A stretch of DNA of 64,000 nt from Macrostomum hystrix (Eukaryota; Platyhelminthes; Macrostomidae). A program made the position numbers and the translations under genes. The notes beneath the pieces are model-generated. The model was not told the origin of the DNA. It did not search any database and saw only the letters and a program-made list of their open reading frames with translations. The stretch is from NCBI GenBank assembly GCA_950097015.1, contig CATNEN010000038.1:19626001-19690000 (forward strand). Direction: 5' to 3'. This document shows, in pieces, positions 33,601 through 44,894 of the stretch (position 1 is the stretch's first letter; each line of letters opens with the position of its first letter).

Positions 33601-36600
33601 GGCGAGGAACAGGGCGAGAAGAGGGCAGAGGAAGAAACCGTTGAACCCGATGGAACGGCCTCCGCAGCCGCCGCAGCCGATGGCGCAGCGACAACCGTCG
33701 ACGGAGACACAGAAGACGACGCGGAGCCGCTTCCGGATGTCGACGCGCAGCACCCGGATGTTGTGGCCATTGTGGAGGCCAAGCTGAAGGAGGCGAAGGA
33801 GTCGAAGATCACGCTGGAGACCGATGTCTACGTTGAAGTACTCGAAGATGCTATTCGGCAGGTAAGAAAACGAGCCTCTTTTTCTTCTAACATTCTATAT
33901 TAGAGCTGGCTAGCTACTCATAAGTAGTGCAGTCGCTTATTAAACTCATAAAAAACAATAAGATGAAATTCAGAAAAATTAGTTGCAATTGTTTTCAAGC
34001 GTCGCATTTTGTAAAAACAAAATCAAGGAAGTTTTCCTAGAAAATAATGAAGCGCTTTGCTAGACAAAAAGGACTTCGAGAGGTTAGATACCAAAAAAAT
34101 TACATTTGCTGTATTTCAGAGCCAAAAGTTATGAGGAGAGAAAATATAGATATTACTGCACAGCTTGAAAAAGTACGTTCTAGGGAAAAACAGAAACATT
34201 TGAAAATATTTTTTAGTAAGCTTTCGTTACAAGTCAATCACTCTCTGGCAGTTTTTGCTTTTACTGTCATGACTTTCTAATTTCTTTCCGGACTTATATG
34301 AAAAACAGTAGGACTTTTTAATTTTTCTAATGAGTTGTGTCCACTCAAAGTTATGCACTCGTAGAGTCTTCTCAACGTCAAGACACTCAGATAATCTCAT
34401 TTTCCTGTATTGAGTGTCTTTTTTGATAGGCTTGCCTTAAAAATTAGGCAGTGTTCACTCTCGCTGTGCCTTTAAGACTGGTCCTCTAACTCGTAACAAA
34501 AAGAGAAGATAAATGTGTAATCCGAATTGAAATACGCAGGTTGAGCGCGAGCAACGAGAAGCTGCAGCCTCCGCCTCATCGTCAGCCGTCACGGGAGCGG
34601 CCGACGGTCCCCTGGCTGGTGGCTGGGTGATTGACAATTTCCCACTAAGCCGGGACGTGTGGAACGCTGTTCTGGAAAAGGGCCAGGAGAAGAATATTCT
34701 TCCAGACGAGCTGGTGATTCTGCGCGACTCGAGCGACGGCGGCGAGTACCTGCTGCGCCGCTGGTACCAGCGGAATCGGGCGACGGTGCGCGCGAGCGTC
34801 CAGGAGCGACTCGATCGCGAAGCCGAAGACAAAAGACGTCGCGAGGAGGAGGCGCTGCGCAAGCTGGAGGAGGAGCGAGCAGAACAGGAGCGACTGGCCA
34901 AGGAGGCCGAACGGCTAGCCAAGGAGGCCAGCGAAGGCGAGGAAGGCGAGGGCGTGAAGGGCGAGGGCGAGGAAGAAGGCGACGAAGAGGAAGGCGAGGA
35001 GGAGGGCGAAGAAGAGGAGAAGCCGGCCCGACCTGTGCGCCAGCCGGAAGTGAAATTTCAGGTGCCGCCGGCGTCGGATGGCGGCTCCGGCGATGAACGT
35101 GACGGCGACGAAGCTGGCGGCGGTGGCGCTGATGGCGACGGCGAGGCGTCAAAAGATCCGCTGGATGAGCCGCTGCCACCGCCCGGGCCGGAGATTGACG
35201 CCGCTCGGGCCAAGCGGAAGGAGTTTGAGGCCGAGTTCGCCGGCATCGTGACGGCAGTGCAGAGCAACACTGGCATCGATCCGACGGAGGTGGTCATCAA
35301 CGATCGCACAGAGGAGGACATTGTCAACGAGATTGTCGCCGCCATCGAGAAGCCATTCCGCTACCAGGCCTGGGAGCTGACTGGCCAGGACATCGAAGAG
35401 GAGGAAGAGGACAGCGAGGCGGCCAAGGCTGAGGAGCAGAAGCCGGAGGAGGAGGAGGAGGGCGCCGCCGAGGAGGAGGAGGACCCGAACCGCGGCAAGA
35501 GCAAGCAGCTAGGCGAGTCCAGCTTCTTCTGCCCAGTCAGCCTGCACGATAATCAGGTGCGTCAGAGAGCTAAAGTACATCCAGGATGTGATTTCACTAA
35601 GGTCTAATTAGCGACTGCCAGTTCAATGCGCAACCTATGCTTAACACCGGGCGCGCTACTCTTTTAATTATCTAAAGCCAAGCTGTCTAGATTAGATTAC
35701 TTATTCTAGGGATTAGCCTAGTTTCGCTTTGGCCTATATGGGCAAAACTCGCAGAAGACACACCTTAGACTTGCAGAACTCAACTGTAGATCTTAAGGTA
35801 CAAAAGTTAATAAGCACTATGTTAGCACTTTTGTGGGCTCAACTTTGCTAGGCCTAATTACATGAGCCAGCTTAGGGCCCATTTCCATTCCTGCGCACTC
35901 CAGGTGATGTGGCCAGGCAACCCGGAGATCGCTGCCAAATACCGCGGCAAGCTCTATTATTTCGCTTCAAACGAAGCTCGCGACAAATTCCTGGAGCAGC
36001 CGGAGAGTTACCTCCCAACTGACACGCCGTTGAAGCCGCCGCCGCTGCGCCTGCTGATTCTCGGACCGAAGGGCTCCGGCAAGACTCTACACGGCAAACA
36101 GTTGGCTCGCAGACTGGGCCTATTTCACATCTCCTTCAGGGACCGCCTGCAGGAAGTTGTTCTGCCGAAGACGCGCAAGAAGATCGGTCCGGATCACGAA
36201 GAGCAGCTCGAGGATCTGCCGGAGGAACTGCCAGATCTACCGGAGACGTCCGTGACTGGACCTGATGGCGAACCAGTGGAGGTCGAGGAGCCGTCAGAGA
36301 AGCCAAGCGACGATGCTGAGGACGAAGAAGAAGAGGTGTCGTACACCGACCTCGAGGAGAACGTCAAAAACAACATCGAAAAGCAGGATCCGCTGACTAC
36401 CGAGTCGCTAGAGACGCTACTAACAAGATTCTGGCGCAGCGAGCCCTTCAAGAACACCGGCTTCGTGCTCGAAGGCTTCCCCAGAACCCCGGAGGAGGCT
36501 CAGTTCCTGTCCGAGGCCGGACTCTTCGTTGACGGGGCGATCATTTTGAATACCGGCGATCAGGAGATCATCGCCCGCATGCTGCCACCGAAGCTGCAGA

Positions 36601-39339
36601 AGTGGCGCGATCGTCGCAAACAGAAGAATGAAATCAAGCTGCGCAACAAGGATAAGGCTCAGAAGAAGCGCCAGGAGGCCATGGAGAAGCGGCGCAAAGA
36701 GCTACTGAAGGAGAACGAAGAGGCCCGCAAGGAGCGGCAGGAGCAGCGCAGAGCGGAGCGGCAGCAGCGAATCGAGGACGGCGAAATCGAGGAAGGCGAG
36801 GAAGAGGAAGAGGAAGAAGAGGAGGAGGAGGAAGCGAACGACATCGACGCGATTTTGGCTGAGGAGTTCGAAGAGGAAGAAGAGATGGAGGACGAGGATG
36901 AAGAGCCCGAGGAGGACGCCATCGATCGGTTGAAGAATGACATCAACGACATCTATGACAACGACTTGAACTCGCTGGATGCTGTTAAAGACGTTCTAGA
37001 AGAGATGCTGGTTCCTCGTTTCGTGGTAGAGTCGGGCAAGAAGCCGCACATTGTGCGCCACTACATCACCAAAAGTCTGCGATATCTCATCGAGAACCGC
37101 CGCAGCATCTTCGAGCGCGTCTATCCGGTGTCGGAGAAGACTGCCGCCCGCCTGTTGGCCACCGGCTACAAGCATCTCAGCAGCTTCGGTCGCTGGTGCC
37201 CTGTGGCTCTGCACGATGGCGACTGCATCCTGCCGCTGTCAGACGACGCCCATCCGACCTTCCCAGCCGTGTACCAGAGCTTCGTGTACTTCATGTCCAG
37301 CGCGGCAAGACGCGATGCTTTTGGAACAGATCCGCGCAAGTACCTAGACAGCAACATCAAGCATCCGCGCGTTGTAGTCCCGATTCGCGTGGCTATCCTG
37401 GGCCCGCCAAAGTCCGGCAAGACCGCCCTGGCCAACCGTTTCGCTAAGGACCTCGGACTGATCCGCCTAAGCGCGGGAGATGCACTTCGGCGCATTCTGC
37501 AGGAACAGCGAAAGACAGCCCTTGCCAAAGAGATCAACAAGCACCTGCTGGCGGGAGGCACAGCCCCCGATGAGCTCGTGGTTCGCGCCGTTGAGACGAT
37601 GCTCATGGACACGCGCACCTCGGTTCGAGGCTACGTGCTCGACGGTTTTCCTAGCAGCATTCGGCAAGTGAAGCTGCTCACTCAGCACGGCATTGTGCCG
37701 CACAAAGTCTTCCTGCTGACCGTAGATTCGCAGGAGCTAATGATCCGCGGTACCAACGACCGTCTGCGCGCGGACAAGCCCTACGTGATGCACGACTCAC
37801 CCCAGGTCCTGGCTGTCAAACTGGCCAGCTACCGCAAAGAGGGCGACCCAGTAGCCAGCTGGTATCGGGACCAGCACCGCAGCCTCTGCCAGCTGGACGC
37901 CAGCCAGTCCAAGTGGCTCCTGTGGGAGACGGCCCTCGCCGAGGCTAAGAAGCAGACCGCTCACATTCAGCAGTACGTGTATCGTGTCCGTCGAGATATG
38001 GCCGCTTCGATTGCTGACATGTGCATCACCGACCGAGAGTTCCTGGCCAGACTGGGAGAGTATCGCCAGTATTGTCCAGTGAGACTGCAAGCTCACGGCG
38101 AGCTTGTCGACTGCTCGGAGACTCCGGGCCTAGAGAATGCGGCCGAATTCCGAGGTCGCTACTACAAGTGCGCCAGTCCTCGCGAGCTCGCCAGATTCCT
38201 GGAGGGCGCGGCTAAGTTTGTGCCGCCGCTGGCAGAGCGGCTCCTGCCTACTGACAACCTGCTGCCGAAGAAGGTTGCGCAGTCGGCGATGAAGGCCAAG
38301 TTCCCCATGCAGTTGAACCTGCAGGGCTACTGTCCGGTCACCTTCCAGTGCGGCAAGCTGCGCTACGAGGCCCTGGTACCCGGAGACAAGGACCTGCTGG
38401 TGGAGTACCGTGACAGGCTCTACTGTTTCGCTGACGAGGCGGCTAGAGATTGCTTCCTGCGCAAGTTAGTTGCCGGGGCTGCAGTCCGTCAGTAGACAAC
38501 TAGAAAATGAATAACCTAGCACTTGTGGGATCTGTGGAAAAAACTCAAATTTTGCAATGGCCTTATAATAGTATTTATAATAATGTAATGACACTGGACC
38601 CCCAGTCAGCGAGAAGGCAATCCTGGCAGTCCCGCTGGCTCCTAAGCGCACACTCAAACAAGTGTGTACATCTGTCCTGACTTTCTCATCGTCAGGCGGT
38701 GTACACTTCACTGTGCTTTGGAGGTTGGACCTCAAGCCTTCTCTACGCGACCACACCACAAATGAATCTGGCCTCGCTCTGGTACCCCACTGACACTGGC
38801 CTCATCTTTGAGTAGTAGCAAAGTTATTGAACCAGTTAAGTTGCTATCTCTCTCAGTCTTTAGATGCCTCTCCATCAACACAATGAACAAGCACCGCTTT
38901 GCCATCCAGGCCCGAGCTTTACTGGGATCTGCAGCTGCCGGCGAAGCTGCCGCCGTTGAAGAATCCTGCCGACGTGACGAAACTACCGATTCCCGGCTAC
39001 CTGGAGCAGACGCTGGCTGATGCGCTGCGCAACGCCCTGACCGCGGCGGCGAACTTCAAGCCCAAGTATCCGTTCCTGAATCCGCAACGCTCGGCGGCCA
39101 TCTATGTGGCCCTACACCTGAAGGCGTTCAACCCGGCCAGTCTGGAGCACACCAAGCAGAAGTATCGACGCAAACTGGAGGCCTTCGAGGCCCAGTGTCG
39201 GATCATTCAGTTCCTAGGCGACAGCATGACGCTAAAGTACAAGGAGCCGGCTAAGAGACCGCCAAAGTTGGACGCCAATTTGGAAGCCTTTCAAAAGCTC
39301 AGACGCCAGATCGATGAGCCGGCGCTGTGGACTAGTTGA
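30637..39339 (+). CDS. AK9: Adenylate kinase 9, complete, 6 exons
   Basis: The exons are 30637-30999, 32229-32944, 33072-33861, 34540-35556, 35904-38464 and 38910-39339. Phases agree (0, 2, 0, 0, 2) and the product is 1958 residues, close to the roughly 1900 of vertebrate AK9. Tandem nucleoside-phosphate kinase modules are visible. P-loops occur at GKPGSGKT (62-69), GPPHSGKT (431-438), GPKGSGKT (1016-1023) and GPPKSGKT (1462-1469). Further landmarks are the PRYRWQRSKW..CP and WELTGQDIEEEEED segments typical of AK9, and LYWDLQLPAKLPPLKNP near the end. Long Glu/Asp-rich linkers separate modules. AK9 transfers phosphate between NTPs and (d)NMPs and is linked to cilia and sperm flagella in vertebrates. 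The large exon 5 ends in AA|GTTAGT; the frame also reads on to a stop at 38495, but exon 6 restores the family's conserved C-terminus. Intron 5 has a SINE-B. Confidence 0.96.
31930..32060 (+). mobile_element. SINE-A fragment, degenerate
   Basis: Words such as attagctggg, cagtgcatggactga and catctggcc align in order with the SINE-A body. It is in intron 1 of AK9; the rest of that intron (31000-31930) is AT-rich with nothing seen. Confidence 0.45.
38585..38790 (-). mobile_element. SINE-B copy
   Basis: Matches 7488-7780 in order (gcgag..gcaatc..ctgactttctcatcgtcagg..ggaggttgg..ccttctct). It lies in intron 5 of AK9, opposite to the gene. Confidence 0.78.
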
Positions 39340-39564
39340 ATCTACTCACTCCCTGACTGTCTCGGCTTACCTGCCCACCAGCCACGAGGTGGACTTTCGT
39401 AATCTGTTTTGTTTAACTATAAATAATATTATATTATATTACAAGAAGAGAATTTAAAATTATGCTTTCTGATAGGATGTTTGTTGCTTTACTTCAGGTG
39501 TCGGTAAACTAATATATCTCATGGAGCAAAGAGAGAGTCTAAACCAACCGCGATTGTATTTTAG

Positions 39565-40125
39565 GAGGTAAGACACGGGAAAGATAAGACACGGGAGAGA
39601 TAAGACACGGGAGAGATAATGCACGGGATGATGAGACAGTGGAGAGATGAAACACGGGAAAGATAAGACACGGGAGAGATGAAACACGGGAAAGATAAGA
39701 CACGGGAGAGATAAGACACGGGAGAGATGAGCCACGGGAGCGATAAGACACGGGAGAGATGAGCCACGGGAGCGATAAGACACGGGAGAGATGAGCCACG
39801 GGAGCGATAAGACACGGGAGAGATAAGACACGGGAGAGATAAGACACGGGAGAGATAAGACACGGGAGAGATAAAAGACGGGAGAGATAAGACACGGGAG
39901 AGATAATGCACGGGATGATGAGACAGTGGAGAGATGAAACACGGGAAAGATAAGACACGGGAGAGATAAGACACGGGAGAGATGAGCCACGGGAGCGATA
40001 AGACACGGGAGAGATAAGACACGGGAGAGATAAGACACGGGAGAGATGAAAGACGGGAGAGATAAGACACGGGAGAGATAATGCACGGGATGATGAGACA
40101 GTGGAGAGATGAGGCACGGCTGTTA
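39565..40125. repeat. Minisatellite, 16-bp gataagacacgggaga unit (copy 1 of 3 loci)
   Basis: About 35 units with aagaca, gagcca, gaaaca and taatgca variants and an internal block duplication (39600-39680 resembles 39900-39960). It begins 225 bases after the AK9 stop codon. The same unit builds arrays at 46.8 and 55.6 kb. Confidence 0.96.
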
Positions 40126-41075
40126 ATACACGGTAGAGAAGGTCGCCCGATTGAGTACGACAAGATGATTAGGAATCGTTTGTTAACTTTGTCAAAGTTT
40201 CAAAACAGGAAACGGCATACATTTAAAAATTAACTTAATTATTCAGTAGTTTGACTAGAGTAATACTGTTGTAATGTTCATTTTTTGTATACTAAATTTA
40301 TGTTTGTTTTTGACAAGCATGAAAATCCTAATGCTATTTTTGATATATTTATCTTTAATTCAATTACGATATGACCATGTAGCTTGTACCCGCACAATTG
40401 TTGTATGAGATTATGTATGAGATTTAGTTTTTTTTTCTTGGAAACGAAAAATTCTTTTCCGCTGACTTTGAAAGCTTCTGGAATTTTATAAATGGCCGAA
40501 AATATAAAAAAGGTAGCGCTGCAGATATTAAAAACCCAACATTTTGATAGATGTTTGCGCATTGTCTCAAGTGAATCAAAGTGTGCAACGAGCCCCGTGA
40601 ATCAGTGCACGACAGTTGGGAGTCAAATTTATCTCCTTTGAGATCTGATCTTACGTTTCTCATAGCATTTGCAGGTAACTACGAGTAGAAAAAAAACTAT
40701 ATAATTGGCTTCCTATCTAAGCGATGAGACTGAGCTAGGTCGTTACTAACCTCAAAGGTAGGAAGATAGGAACTGGAAAGGTTGAAGCCAAGTGCGGAAT
40801 CAGAACCGGTTATTTCAGGATGAGGCGTGCTTTGACTGTCGCACCGCTTGCCTCGAAATGAGTTTCAAATAGAGTGAACTTCACCAATTCACCAAGAGAT
40901 TCACAATTTTAACTAACTGTTAGTTCCTCAAACAAAGTAAGACTGCGATTCTCTAAAATGTTTTATTTGGATAATGGTCTCAATTATCCAAAATCTAGTA
41001 ATGTATACTTTTAGTTGGCAAATGTACTTTTCCGCTTTAAAATTTTTAATGCGCTTGCCTTATCATTCTAACGAG
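40126..41075. other. Intergenic, no gene seen
   Basis: AT-rich. Two short minus frames at 40278-40663 overlap each other and show no family features. Confidence 0.45.
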
Positions 41076-41345
41076 TGTCTAACGCGTTAGCCTGTCGCGC
41101 CAAGGTCCCTGAGCTCGATTCCGCGGCGAGGGTCACATTGATTTAGGGTGCAGCCGCGGAGAGAAGGCTTGGGCCCTTGATGTGCAATTTACACCCTTGA
41201 GGCACAGTGAAAGTGTACACTGCCTGACGATGAGATAATCGGAATGATGTACACACCTGTGTGAGCGTGTGCCTCCTCGCTTGCTGCTGGTCTAGTGTCA
41301 ACAAATGATGTGCCATTGCCCGCAGCCCTCCTGCAATTATTATCA
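41076..41345 (+). mobile_element. SINE-B copy
   Basis: Head with gttagcctgtcgcgccaagg and gctcgattccgcggcgagg; body with gacgatgaga; ends near gcaattattatcaataat (A/T tail). Confidence 0.82.
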
Positions 41346-41864
41346 ATAATATCGTATACATGTGATACAAATCGCACTGGTGTCCTATTATGTGATTCTT
41401 TGACATTGGCCGTGACTCGAGCAAGTCAGAGATAGTGCACGGGCATACTCGTTAGTATAAGTGATTATCGTGCTAGGACAGACAATAGTGCAACGGATTC
41501 TCTGCCGGACTCGGGCTAAAAATGGAAACGAACGGGGAAAGTGAATAGAGTCACGCACGCACGCACTTAACACAGAATATAAAGCGAAGGATTAAATGCA
41601 CACTTTTGGCTGAGAAAATGACCATTTTTCCAATTATTCACGCAAGTAACTGAATCTGATGATTTGCTCTATTAAAACACGTTTTGCGAATGTTGAATCT
41701 GAAACCAAATTGCATTTTTAAAAGGATTCGGCATGAGACTGCTCATGTTCTGGCAAAGAATCTGAGCACGATTTTCCTGACGATCACTTATCATCCTCAC
41801 ACGATTCTGGAAAAGTTTCCTACTAGGTTTTGCTGGGAAGTCTGTTTGAGGTGAGGTGAGAGTT

Positions 41865-42235
41865 GAGAAACCTCGGTCCGATTCCAATAGGAACCCTGGT
41901 ACGATTCCAATAGGAATCCTGGTACGATTCCAATAGGAATCCTGGTACGATTCCAATAGGAATCCTGGTAAGATTCCAATAGGAATCCTGGTACGATTCC
42001 GGTAAGAACTGTACGATTCCAATAGAAAGCCTGTACGATTCCAATAAAAATCCTGCTACGATTCCTATAGAAAAGCTGGAACGATTTCAAAAAAATCCTG
42101 CTACGATTCCTATAGAAAATGCTGGAACGATTTCAATAGGAATTATGGTAAGATTGCCTTAAAAAACCTGGTACGATTCCCATAGAAAACCTCGTGCGAT
42201 TCCGGTCAGAACTCTAGCGAGATTCCTGTAAAAAA
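41865..42235. repeat. Minisatellite, 23-bp unit, degenerating rightward
   Basis: The unit is ttccaataggaatcctggta plus cga; each unit has an ATTCC/GGAAT dyad. The left six to seven units are near identical and those to the right diverge. Confidence 0.93.
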
Positions 42236-42838
42236 CCTTGTCACAGGCAAAGGTACACCCAATTAGGAATTGACCATAAATAGAGGCTTTGTATTTTCAA
42301 AGACTAATTTGACGGAAGCAAGGTTTTAAGGAACTGGAAATTAAACAATGCCCTTATCGTGCGGGTTACAATTTCCTTCTTTTTGTCAAGAACATAATTC
42401 CCTTTTCAGTCAGCAGTTAAACTTTTATTTTAAAGAAAATCAGACTTGTTAAAGCTTTGCTTCTGGACCTTATTATTATTCTGTCCACCAACAAATTGTT
42501 TTTTACGAGTAATTACAATCAAAGCCTGAATTGTTTGCAATAAATGTTAATCTCAGCTTGGCTTGAATTAATAAGGATTGAGTCTGCTTAGCCCGAGTTA
42601 AAAACAAAGCAGGTGAAGGGTTTGAAGACCAAAATTAGCTTTAGTAGATACTGTAACCAACAGTCGAGCATTGCTCACCTTAAATGTATATTTTATTCTT
42701 GCATTTTTTAAGCTTTACAATCTCTCTTATTCAGACAGACCTATGTTTACAGGGGTTGATTACAGTACAACAGTTTCTTTGTTTAGCGAGTTAGTTGCTT
42801 TCAATGCATGCTTTGATTTGGTAATTTACAGTCAAGAG
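42236..42838. other. Intergenic, no gene seen
   Basis: AT-rich with no recognisable element. A 76-codon plus frame at 42671-42901 runs into the array. Confidence 0.45.
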
Positions 42839-44562
42839 AAGCAGAGAGAAAGAAATAGTGGGGTGGGTGTTTTTGGATGCGTAGTTGAGAGGAAGAGATA
42901 GTGGGGTGGGTGTTTTTGGATGCGCAGTTGAGAGGAAGAGATAGTGGGGTGGGTGTTTTTGGATGCGCAGTTGAGAGGAAGAGATAGTGGGGTGGGTGTT
43001 TTTGGATGCGCAGTTGAGAGGAAGAGATAGTGGGGTGGGTATTTTTCGATGCGCAGTTGAGAGAAGAGATAGTGGGTGGGTGTTTTTGGATGTGCAGTTG
43101 AGAGGAAGAGATAGTGGGGTGGGTGTTTTTGGATGCGCAGTTGAGAGGAAGAGATAGTGGGGTGGGTGTTTTTGGATGCGCAGTTGAGAGGAAGAGATAG
43201 TGGGGTGGGTGTTTTTTCGATGCGCATTTGAGCGGAAGAGATAGTGGGGTGGGTGTTTTTGGATGCGCAGTTGAGAGGAAGAGATAGTGGGGTGGGTGTT
43301 TTTGGATGCGCAGTTGAGAGGAAGAGATAGTGGGGTGGGTGTTTTTTCGATGCGCATTTGAGCGGAAGAGATAGTGGGGTGGGTGTTTTTGGATGCGCAG
43401 TTGAGAGGAAGAGATAGTGGGGTGGGTGTTTTTGGATGCGTAGTTGAGAGGAAGAGATAGTGGGGTGGGTGTTTTTGGATGCGCAGTTGAGAGGAAGAGA
43501 TAGTGGGGTGGGTGTTTTTTCGATGCGCATTTGAGCGGAAGAGATAGTGGGGTGGGTGTTTTTGGATGCGCAGTTGAGAGGAAGAGATAGTGGGGTGGGT
43601 GTTTTTGGATGCGTAGTTGAGAGGAAGAGATAGTGGGGTGGGTGTTTTTGGATGCGCATTTGAGCGGAAGAGATAGTGGGGTGGGTGTTTTTGGATGCGC
43701 AGTTGAGAGAAGAGATCGTGGGGTGGGTGTTTTTTCGATGCGCATTTGAGCGGAAGAGATAGTGGGGTGGGTGTTTTTGGATGCGCAGTTGAGAGGAAGA
43801 GATAGTGGGGTGGGTGTTTTTTCGATGCGCATTTGAGCGGAAGAGATAGTGGGGTGGGTGTTTTTGGATGCGCAGTTGAGAGGAAGAGATAGTGGGGTGG
43901 GTGTTTTTGGATGCGTAGTTGAGAGGAAGAGATAGTGGGGTGGGTGTTTTTGGATGCGCAGTTGAGAGGAAGAGATAGTGGGGTGGGTGTTTTTTCGATG
44001 CGCATTTGAGCGGAAGAGATAGTGGGGTGGGTGTTTTTGGATGCGCAGTTGAGAGGAAGAGATAGTGGGGTGGGTGTTTTTGGATGCGTAGTTGAGAGGA
44101 AGAGATAGTGGGGTGGGTGTTTTTGGATGCGCATTTGAGCGGAAGAGATAGTGGGGTGGGTGTTTTTGGATGCGCAGTTGAGAGAAGAGATCGTGGGGTG
44201 GGTGTTTTTTCGATGCGCATTTGAGCGGAAGAGATAGTGGGGTGGGTGTTTTTGGATGCGCAGTTGAGAGGAAGAGATAGTGGGGTGGGTGTTTTTTCGA
44301 TGCGCATTTGAGCGGAAGAGATAGTGGGGTGGGTGTTTTTGGATGCGCAGTTGAGAGAAGAGATCGTGGGGTGGGTGTTTTTGGATGCGCAGTTGAGCGT
44401 AAGAGATCGTGGGGTGGGTGTTTTTGGATGCGCAGTTGAGCGGAAGAGATAGTGGGGTGGGTGTTTTTGGATGCGCAGTTGAGAGAAGAGATAGTGGGGT
44501 GGGTGTTTTTGGATGCGCAGTTGAGCGGAAGAGATAGTGGGGTGGGTGTTTGACGATGCGCG
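42839..44562. repeat. Minisatellite, 43-bp unit (about 40 copies)
   Basis: The core words are ggaagagatagtggggtggg and tgtttttggatgcgcagttga. A 44-bp variant subtype has ttttttcgatgcgcatttgagc, interspersed in a regular pattern that implies block duplications (43320-43680 resembles 43850-44190). A 43-bp period cycles through all frames, so three minus-strand ORFs up to 615 codons are artefacts. Confidence 0.97.
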
Positions 44563-44894
44563 GTCAAGAGATGTCTGACGTAAAGTCTGCGGTTTGATGA
44601 TGTACCTTTGAAAGGCGCTAATCGATTTATAAAGTGTTTAAAGTGCACTATAGACCGGGGATGTGGTACTCGTAGCTAGTGGCAAAGACACGGTCACTAA
44701 AAGCACACGGATTATATGGAATGAAAATGAATCCGGTTCTAAAAATCCGGAGCTCATGGACGGGGATAATAAAGATGCTGAATGAGTTAAATATCATATT
44801 TCACAGGTTTAAGGAGCAAAGCTCCTAAAGTGACACAAAATCATTGCATTTAATTTAACAGGACACGCAAAGTCGCGAATGAGATATGTCTCGT
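44563..44894. other. 3' flank of the single-exon GPCR, nothing seen
   Basis: No coding or repeat features. Confidence 0.45.

Noticed and set aside
33093-33694. Long Arg/Pro-rich ORFs on both strands in AK9 exon 3
   Set aside because: Shadows of GC-rich coding sequence of AK9 in other frames.
34455-35179. Minus-strand ORFs of 155-196 codons over AK9 exon 4
   Set aside because: Shadows of the acidic AK9 linker; low-complexity Ser/Arg/Pro composition.
35862-35903. Use of ATG at 35862 as the start of a separate 877-residue kinase
   Set aside because: The acceptor CAG at 35901-35903 joins this exon in phase 0 to the upstream AK9 exon, giving the continuous AK9 sequence; the ATG is intronic.
39460-40163. 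Repetitive ORFs of about 200 codons (SYLSRVLSLPCLI)
   Set aside because: 16-bp array; the same peptide appears from the arrays at 46.8 and 55.6 kb.
42801-44648. 615-, 491- and 447-codon minus-strand ORFs
   Set aside because: They are readings of the 43-bp tandem array; a period not divisible by 3 cycles the same sequence through all three frames.
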